Assembly: GCA_003218935.1 (NCBI GenBank)
Contig: QHPA01000187.1
Location: 1 to 19,847 of the forward strand
Length of the DNA stretch: 19,847 nucleotides
Source: Verrucomicrobiota bacterium
Lineage (GTDB): Bacteria; Verrucomicrobiota; Verrucomicrobiia; Limisphaerales; AV2
Direction of reading: 5' to 3'
Shown: piece by piece, positions 15,542-19,847 of the stretch
Layout of the letters: each line of letters begins with the position of its first letter
Numbering within the stretch: the stretch's first letter is position 1
Notes under the pieces: generated by a model
The model's input: only the letters and a program-made list of their open reading frames with translations
What the model was told of the DNA's origin: nothing
Databases searched by the model: none
Made by a program: the position numbers and the translations under genes

Positions 15542-16933
15542 TTGGAGCATAGTCGATGCAGGTTATTCAGCCTGGACACGCGGACAGCGGCACGCGCCGG
15601 CAACGTTTACGTTGACAGGACGCTTCAGGCGCAGCTCGCGACGCTCGGACCGATAGCCCAGATCCAAGCGGTCGTGAACTTCGATCCCGCGGTCAGAAGT
15701 GGCGCAGCACTTGCGAGCGCGATCCGGAACCTCGGGGCGGGTACGATCACTTTCAACAACCTCGACTCAGTTGGCGTCCTTGCGACCCCAGGACAGATCA
15801 ACGCGGTCGCCCGTCTCGCTGGTGTTACCGGTATCTACGCCAACCGGCAGCTCACCTTCTTCATGCCAGAGGCAAATTCTTATATCGGCGCTGACGCGGC
15901 CTGGAACACACTTGGCATCACCGGAAAGGGTATCGGTGTCGCGATCCTCGATTCAGGGATTGACGGAACGCACCCTGACCTCGCCTTCGGCTCCAAAACG
16001 GTCCAGAACGTCAAGATCGTCTTCAACCAGGAGGACGTGTTTACCACCGCAGGAAAACCGGCGACGAAGTCGCTCTTCGTCGAAGGCCTGGCAGACACGG
16101 ATACGTCGTCCGGCCACGGCTCGCACGTCGCCGGCATCGCGGCGGGCGACGGCACCGCGAGCAGCGGCTACTACCAGGGTGTCGCGAAAGACGCGACGTT
16201 GGTCGGCATCGGCACCGGCGACACGCTCGTCATCCTGTGGGCGCTCGCGGGTTTCGACTACCTCCTCGACCACGCAAGCCAGTTTAATATCAAGGTCGTC
16301 AATAACTCCTGGGGCACGGACGGCGGGTCGCAGGCCTGGGACCCGAACGACCCGATCAACAAAGCGACGAAGAAAGTCCACGACCAGGGGATCACCGTCG
16401 TCTTCGCGGCGGGCAACAGCGGCCCCGGCCCCGACACCATGAACCCATATGCGGAGGCGCCCTGGGTCATCGGCGTCGCCGCGGGCTGCTACCCCCAAGA
16501 CACCGCTGACTGCCCGGACGGACTGCTAACCGACTTCTCCTCGCGCGGCGTCGCCGGCAGCGCTCAGTTCCACCCGACGCTGACTGCGCCGGGAGCGCAC
16601 ATCGTCTCGACGCGCGCCATCACGGGGACCACCCTGAACCTTCTCGATGCGGCGGGTGACCTCCAGCATTGCGGTCTTGTACCGAGCGGCCTCGCTAACC
16701 TTGCTTACTACACGTGCGCGTCGGGTACTTCGATGGCGTCGCCGCACGTCGTCGGAACGGTGGCGCTCATGCAGCAGGCAGCCGGCGGAGGACTTACGCC
16801 CGACCAGATAAAGAACGTGCTCGAGCAAACTGCCCGGGCCATGACCAAAGATGATGGCACGCCGTTCTCGCTGTGGGAGGTCGGCGCCGGGTACCTCGAT
16901 GCATACGCCGCTGTCCGTGCGGTAATGCGTTAA
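15539..16933 (+). CDS. S8 (subtilisin-like) serine peptidase lacking a signal peptide
   Basis: This 464-aa serine protease has a complete catalytic set: Asp138 in AILDSGIDGTHPDL, His193 in SGHGSHVAGIAAG, the oxyanion Asn293 in VVFAAGNSGPGP and Ser398 in SGTSMASPHVVG. Residues ~20-115 look like an inhibitor-type prodomain (IQAVVNFDPAV...GVTGIYANRQLTFF). Several Cys near the active site (GCYPQDTADC, LQHC, YYTC) suggest disulfides and therefore export, yet no signal peptide is seen and an in-frame stop at 15530-15532 forbids extension, so the N-terminus appears truncated. It is flanked by repeat clusters on both sides. Leucine use is CTC-rich with almost no TTG (my count: CTC 19, CTT 8, CTG 7, TTG 2), unlike the neighbours. 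This suggests acquisition by transfer. Confidence 0.93.
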   Translation: MLEHSRCRLFSLDTRTAARAGNVYVDRTLQAQLATLGPIAQIQAVVNFDPAVRSGAALASAIRNLGAGTITFNNLDSVGVLATPGQINAVARLAGVTGIYANRQLTFFMPEANSYIGADAAWNTLGITGKGIGVAILDSGIDGTHPDLAFGSKTVQNVKIVFNQEDVFTTAGKPATKSLFVEGLADTDTSSGHGSHVAGIAAGDGTASSGYYQGVAKDATLVGIGTGDTLVILWALAGFDYLLDHASQFNIKVVNNSWGTDGGSQAWDPNDPINKATKKVHDQGITVVFAAGNSGPGPDTMNPYAEAPWVIGVAAGCYPQDTADCPDGLLTDFSSRGVAGSAQFHPTLTAPGAHIVSTRAITGTTLNLLDAAGDLQHCGLVPSGLANLAYYTCASGTSMASPHVVGTVALMQQAAGGGLTPDQIKNVLEQTARAMTKDDGTPFSLWEVGAGYLDAYAAVRAVMR

Positions 16934-16972
16934 ACGAAGGGTATGGAGTCCGGTCTGCAAGATTTCCGAAGA

Positions 16973-17025
16973 CCCCTGTCCCTCTCCCATCCGATGGGGA
17001 GAGGGTGGCCTTCAGGCCGGGGAAA
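16973..17025 (+). repeat. Family A palindromic repeat copy after the protease gene
   Basis: CCCCTGTCCCTCTCCCATC and GATGGGGAGAGGGTGGCC followed by TTCAGGCCGGGG. It has the same asymmetric order as the copies at 735-800 and 1177-1238. Confidence 0.85.
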
Positions 17026-17058
17026 GATTTCGCCGAAAAATTTCGCGCATTGAACCCC

Positions 17059-17166
17059 TGAACCATAGCAGCCGACATGAGGAGGCTCTGGCTCAATTCC
17101 GCGTTCCGCACTCCGCACCTAGCATTTGAAAAGTGAGCCTCCTCACGTCGGCTGCTACGAGGTTCA
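17059..17166. repeat. Family B inverted repeat TGAACC...GGTTCA (copy 2)
   Basis: The left arm 17059-17087 (TGAACCATAGCAGCCGACAT then GAGGAGGCT) pairs with the right arm 17136-17166 (AGCCTCCTCACGTCGGCTGC then TACGAGGTTCA). The centre is unrelated to copy 1, while the outer ~18 bases of each arm are shared with it. Its right end GGTTCA is also the first unit of the following composite repeat. Confidence 0.88.
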
Positions 17167-17285
17167 TGGGAAGCCCCCGTTCGTTTTTCGCATGCATTGG
17201 GACCATGAACCGCCCCTCACCCGGCCTCCGGCCACCCTCTCCCCATCGGATGGGGAGAGGGAAGGGGTGAGGGGGCGGTTCATGG
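17161..17285 (+). repeat. Composite repeat module A (copy 2) with the core inverted
   Basis: GGTTCATGG (17161-17169), a spacer with GCATGCATTGGGAC, CCATGAACC (17203-17211), the family A core, and GGTTCATGG (17277-17285). The flanks match 676-811 closely, but the core runs the other way: the GGCCTCCGGCC tail is on the left here and on the right in copy 1. Confidence 0.9.
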
Positions 17286-17476
17286 AGAGGGAAATACGTG
17301 CGTCACATCAGCTTGGTGGTGGTGTCGAGTTGTGTCGATCCTTCGCACGCGGCATCAAAACTCGCTGTTGAAGAAGCGCCGCTCATCGCTTACCTTTGCG
17401 ATGGCGTTCCCGACGCAATTCCAAGCTGTGAACGGAAGCCGTTCCGTTGCCTGACAACGAAACGAAGCGCGAGTGA

Positions 17477-17565
17477 ATGTCCAAAAGACCAAGAATGGAA
17501 AGACGATGAAAACCAACGAGGGGCCAAGGGCTTCAACGCTAACAATCAATCTAAAACAACCATGA
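17477..17565 (+). other. Two tiny ORFs chained by ATGA overlaps to the next gene
   Basis: ATG 17477 gives MSKRPRMERR with a stop at 17507-17509, overlapping ATG 17506. That second ORF gives MKTNEGPRASTLTINLKQP with a stop at 17563-17565, overlapping ATG 17562 of the 104-aa gene. GGAAAG precedes the second start. The remaining sequence at 17286-17476 shows no gene or motif I recognise. This could be a translational leader or coincidence. Confidence 0.35.
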
Positions 17566-17876
17566 AAATCGGCGTCGATGACTGGCACTTCAAGTATTCG
17601 GAGAACGCCACCCTGCTCCTGGACGTATTTCTGGACAACGGGCAACACGCCATCCTGGAAGTGAACGGGATGAAAAATCCGCAAGTACCCAACGGCGAAA
17701 TCCCTGAAATGATCGTCTTTTGCGAACTGCCTGGAGAGAAACTGGCGGAAGGCACCTGCCCGTGCCGCTGGATTTCACGCCCGCCAGGCCGGGAGTTTTC
17801 CTGGAGTAACGTCCATTTGCCGCTGGCTTTAATGCAACAGATCAAAGATCGGATGGGCCTGCTACAGCCGCATTGA
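17562..17876 (+). CDS. Hypothetical protein, 104 aa
   Basis: I do not recognise this protein. From ATG 17562 (MKIGVDDWHFKYSENATLLL) it is 104 aa, without signal peptide or membrane helix, with a beta-rich first half (LLLDVFLDNGQHAILEVNG), a central IPEMIVFCELPGEK and a CPCRW motif, and a helical end (LPLALMQQIKDRMGLL). The frame is open upstream to 17298, but that part reads as non-coding. The start is chosen because the protein-like composition begins here and ATGA overlaps the preceding mini-ORF. It stands alone between a repeat cluster and a convergent gene. It could be a small cytoplasmic protein of the host lineage; its reality is supported only by composition. Confidence 0.6.
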   Translation: MKIGVDDWHFKYSENATLLLDVFLDNGQHAILEVNGMKNPQVPNGEIPEMIVFCELPGEKLAEGTCPCRWISRPPGREFSWSNVHLPLALMQQIKDRMGLLQPH

Positions 17877-17879
17877 AGG

Positions 17880-17902
17880 CCCATGCCCGTTGCGTGATGG
17901 GC
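17880..17902. terminator. Weak hairpin in the convergent gap
   Basis: GCCCAT (17880-17885) pairs with ATGGGC (17897-17902) directly after the stop at 17876, between two convergent genes. There is no T run, so it is only a possible terminator. Confidence 0.25.
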
Positions 17903-18003
17903 ACGTATTGAGCGCGAATATGGACGGGCGGAAGTTGCTGGATCAATTCAAGCAAACCTTTGCAGCCAGCTTCCAACCTCAGGATTTGTCCCAAAAACGG
18001 CGT

Positions 18004-19518
18004 TTATCCCTGCAATGCCGCGCGCGTGCGCTTCACCAATTCGTTGTTGGAATCGCCGGAACCGCGCAGGTTGAAAACGCTCGCCGCCAGATAACGGTCG
18101 CGCCAGGCAGGGCTGACATGCTGATAATCCTCCAGCACAGCGGAACTGAACTTGTAATCGTGCGCGTCACGGCCTTTGAGGAAAATGAGCACGCGAGCTG
18201 CATCCACAAATTCTTTCGGTTGCGGATTTTGCTTCAACCAGGCCAGAAGCTTGCGCGCGGCGCTCACCCGGTCATTGCTGATTTCAGCGAAGATCTCTTC
18301 GAGTGCCTGCGAGCCTGAGGCTTTCAGCGGCGCGTCTTGCAAATCGTCGATGCGGACCTTTTCCTTCGAATTGCCACGGAAGAGCGGTAAAAACGCGGCG
18401 TTTTGAAGCAACAGATAACGCCGCGTGGCGTCATTGCTGCAATGCTGCCAGGCGAAATGGAGCGAGTTTGTGCACGTGACCGCGTGCAGCGAGCGGATGC
18501 CGGGCTCCCGCATCAGGAGTTCGCCCGCCCCGTTGAAGAGCGCGTCCCAGATGGACTGCGGCGCGACGCCGCGGTTGAGCAGCTCAATCACTTTCTCGCT
18601 GGTGTCCACTGCTGCACCCTGCCGAACCACCTGCAACATCCCCGTTAGCGCTTCGGTGTCTGCTTTGCCGTCGAGCCAATCGGCACGGATTTTTTCACGC
18701 GATTCAAGGTTACGGCGGCCTGGCCGGTCCGCGGGCAAATCATTTTTCGCGGGGTTGGCGTCACCGGTGCGGTCGAGCAACGCGTACGCCAGCGAGCGCA
18801 GCACCGGTTCGGCATGCTGCCAGCCGATGCACTGAAGCGCGCGCCAGCTATTGGCTGTGTAAATGGCCTTGTGTCCGAGTTCGCGGAAATCACGGGCGCA
18901 GTAGCGACAGAACAGTTCAAAAATTTCCTGCGCGCCGGCGCTGCGAACCAACCCGGTCACGGCCGCATCGGCCGCAGTCTCGTCCCAGCTCTCCATCGCT
19001 TCGATGAATGCGTGTTTGGCCTTTTGGCCCGACGGAATCTTCGATTCGTCCACGGCGTGCATCGTCCAGTCGCCTTCCTTCACATCCTGCGCCTGCGACG
19101 ACTTGAAGTAATCGAGCGCCCAGAAAATCGGCAGCCAACGGTCGGTGTCGGGCGACGAAAGGCTGGCGAGGTGGGCGGAGTTGACGACGAGCACGGCGTG
19201 GAACTTGAAGCCGACCGGGCGCGGTTGGATGTTGCGCACGCCGGCGAGCAGAAGAGCGGCGAGTAGATCGCGATAGCTCAAGCCGCGTTTGATTCTGGCG
19301 GCGACCTTCTCCAGCAATCGTTCGCGCGGGGTGTCCTCAAGGAAGCGGACCAGCGGTTCAATTTCAGGATCAAATCGGACGATGTCCGGTTCGAGTTTGG
19401 CTTCCGCGGCTGAAACCGGCCGGAGTCGGGAAAGAAATCCGAGATCACTCAAGCCAAGCAACGCGCCGGTGCCCGCAGCGGTTTTCAGAAAGTGCCTGCG
19501 TGTGGTCGCGGCATTCAT
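18004..19518 (-). CDS. Tat-exported protein of unknown function
   Basis: This 504-aa protein on the minus strand begins MNAATTRRHFLKTAAGTGAL, a clear twin-arginine signal (R7, R8) followed by a hydrophobic stretch and the SAAEA cleavage region, so it is exported folded, usually a sign of a cofactor. The mature part is largely helical with many His/Trp/Cys clusters: FKFHAVLVVNSAHLASLSSP, DRWLPIFWALDYFKSSQAQD, FCRYCARDFRELGHKAIYTA, CIGWQHAEPVLRSLAYALL and HAVTCTNSLHFAWQHCSND. The repeated His in helices could bind a metal or haem, which is inference. I believe similar Tat proteins occur in Verrucomicrobiota and Planctomycetota, but cannot name a family. There is no clear ribosome binding site; the gene is divergent from nothing in the window and convergent with the 104-aa gene. 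Confidence 0.88.
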   Translation of the reverse strand: MNAATTRRHFLKTAAGTGALLGLSDLGFLSRLRPVSAAEAKLEPDIVRFDPEIEPLVRFLEDTPRERLLEKVAARIKRGLSYRDLLAALLLAGVRNIQPRPVGFKFHAVLVVNSAHLASLSSPDTDRWLPIFWALDYFKSSQAQDVKEGDWTMHAVDESKIPSGQKAKHAFIEAMESWDETAADAAVTGLVRSAGAQEIFELFCRYCARDFRELGHKAIYTANSWRALQCIGWQHAEPVLRSLAYALLDRTGDANPAKNDLPADRPGRRNLESREKIRADWLDGKADTEALTGMLQVVRQGAAVDTSEKVIELLNRGVAPQSIWDALFNGAGELLMREPGIRSLHAVTCTNSLHFAWQHCSNDATRRYLLLQNAAFLPLFRGNSKEKVRIDDLQDAPLKASGSQALEEIFAEISNDRVSAARKLLAWLKQNPQPKEFVDAARVLIFLKGRDAHDYKFSSAVLEDYQHVSPAWRDRYLAASVFNLRGSGDSNNELVKRTRAALQG

Positions 19519-19602
19519 GGCGGTGGCTTCGTAGGGTGATTATCCCGCCGGGACTCCCTTTCCGCAAGCTAAAGGTTGTTCACCGATTCTCAGGAAGGCC
19601 CC

Positions 19603-19776
19603 GGCGGAATCGTAGCGGCGGCCATCCTTGGCTGCCGTAGAGGGCGGCATCTTGAACACGCGGATTTCCGGTGACTCACGAAATTTTCGAGGTGTTTGGG
19701 TTGGGGTACGGTTTTCCGCCGGGCTGGGAAGCCCGACTCTACGGCAGACACGGATGCCTGCCACTACGACTCCGAC
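19603..19776. repeat. Inverted pair of family D repeats
   Basis: CTCTACGGCAGACACGGATG then CCTGCCACTACGA (19737-19769) and its inverted relative at 19610-19642 match at most positions, and the match continues outward (CTCCGAC / TTCCGCC). Each unit is itself a hairpin (GGCAG...CTGCC). An extra GGGCTGGGAAGCCC hairpin lies at about 19721-19734. The rest of 19519-19602 and the interior 19643-19720 show no gene. Confidence 0.75.
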
Positions 19777-19823
19777 AAGAAAATCCGCCTGGACGTCCGC
19801 AGGGAGCCGAATTGTGTTTTCAT
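19764..19823 (-). pseudogene. Start of a gene cut off by a family D repeat
   Basis: On the minus strand a perfect AGGAGG (19831-19836) stands 7 bases before ATG 19823, the strongest ribosome binding site in the window. The frame MKTQFGSLRTSRRIFLSES stops after 19 codons at a TAG that belongs to the family D repeat. The pattern TSRRIFL could be the start of a twin-arginine signal. It may be a gene decapitated by the repeat or a short leader peptide. It lies upstream of, and in the same direction as, the 504-aa Tat gene. Confidence 0.4.
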
Positions 19824-19847
19824 AACACTTCCTCCTTTCTCGTTCTC

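Noticed and set aside
15426..15656. A 76-codon frame before the protease that might supply its missing signal peptide by frameshift
   Set aside because: It shows no hydrophobic signal-peptide core and reads as random sequence, so I do not join it to the protease.
15278..17285. CRISPR array or phage attachment sites around the protease gene
   Set aside because: The repeats are palindromes of several types at irregular distances, with no equal-length spacers, no cas genes, no integrase and no tRNA at either end.
17298..17561. Upstream in-frame extension of the 104-aa protein to 17298
   Set aside because: The 88 extra residues have no protein-like pattern and begin within a few bases of the composite repeat.

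Overview
This window looks like a chromosomal segment of a Verrucomicrobiota bacterium, most plausibly of the Pedosphaera/Limisphaera type. That is inferred from gene content, not from a marker gene. The DUF1549/DUF1553 cytochrome, DUF1501 Tat protein, PPC-domain protein and haem-WD40 protein form a block typical of Verrucomicrobiota and Planctomycetota. The DNA is GC-rich, several genes start with GTG, and few starts have a strong Shine-Dalgarno sequence. The intergenic spaces are packed with several families of palindromic repeats. No rRNA, tRNA or CRISPR array was seen.

Layout. 1-5848 is the distal end of a complex I (NADH-quinone oxidoreductase) operon on the + strand: the 3' end of nuoL, nuoM, a second nuoM-like gene and nuoN. 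The operon is disturbed in several places. A palindromic repeat sits before nuoM. A second copy lies in frame inside nuoM. A 366-bp element made of two long inverted hairpin arms around the two ends of a REP-associated (IS200-like) transposase gene separates the two nuoM genes. The second nuoM has lost about 100 bp and is frameshifted. 5887-6847 holds a secreted glutathione peroxidase and a Dabb-domain protein. 6881-6982 (minus strand) is a 33-codon relic of an AraC-type regulator.

7161-15217 is the Verrucomicrobiota/Planctomycetota block: a DUF1549/DUF1553 cytochrome-like protein (with a frameshifting deletion near its N-terminus), a Tat-exported DUF1501 protein, a protein with two PPC domains, and a haem-WD40 beta-propeller. 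All four carry export signals and are co-directional with short gaps, so they probably act together outside the cytoplasm. The PPC gene's 5' end is occupied by repeats nested inside one another that stay open in the gene's frame. 15539-16933 is a subtilisin-family protease without a signal peptide, flanked on both sides by repeat clusters and with different codon preferences, possibly acquired by transfer. 17562-17876 is an unrecognised 104-aa protein preceded by two tiny ORFs chained by ATGA overlaps. 18004-19518 (minus strand) is a Tat-exported protein of unknown function. The right edge holds another inverted repeat pair that ends a gene start carrying a perfect AGGAGG after 19 codons.

The main theme is a genome remodelled by palindromic repeats: one family is found between genes, inside a core respiratory gene, split by other repeats, and inverted between otherwise conserved flanks. 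A second theme is internal deletion that leaves both gene ends in place, seen in three genes. Biological decay and assembly error cannot be separated from this sequence alone.
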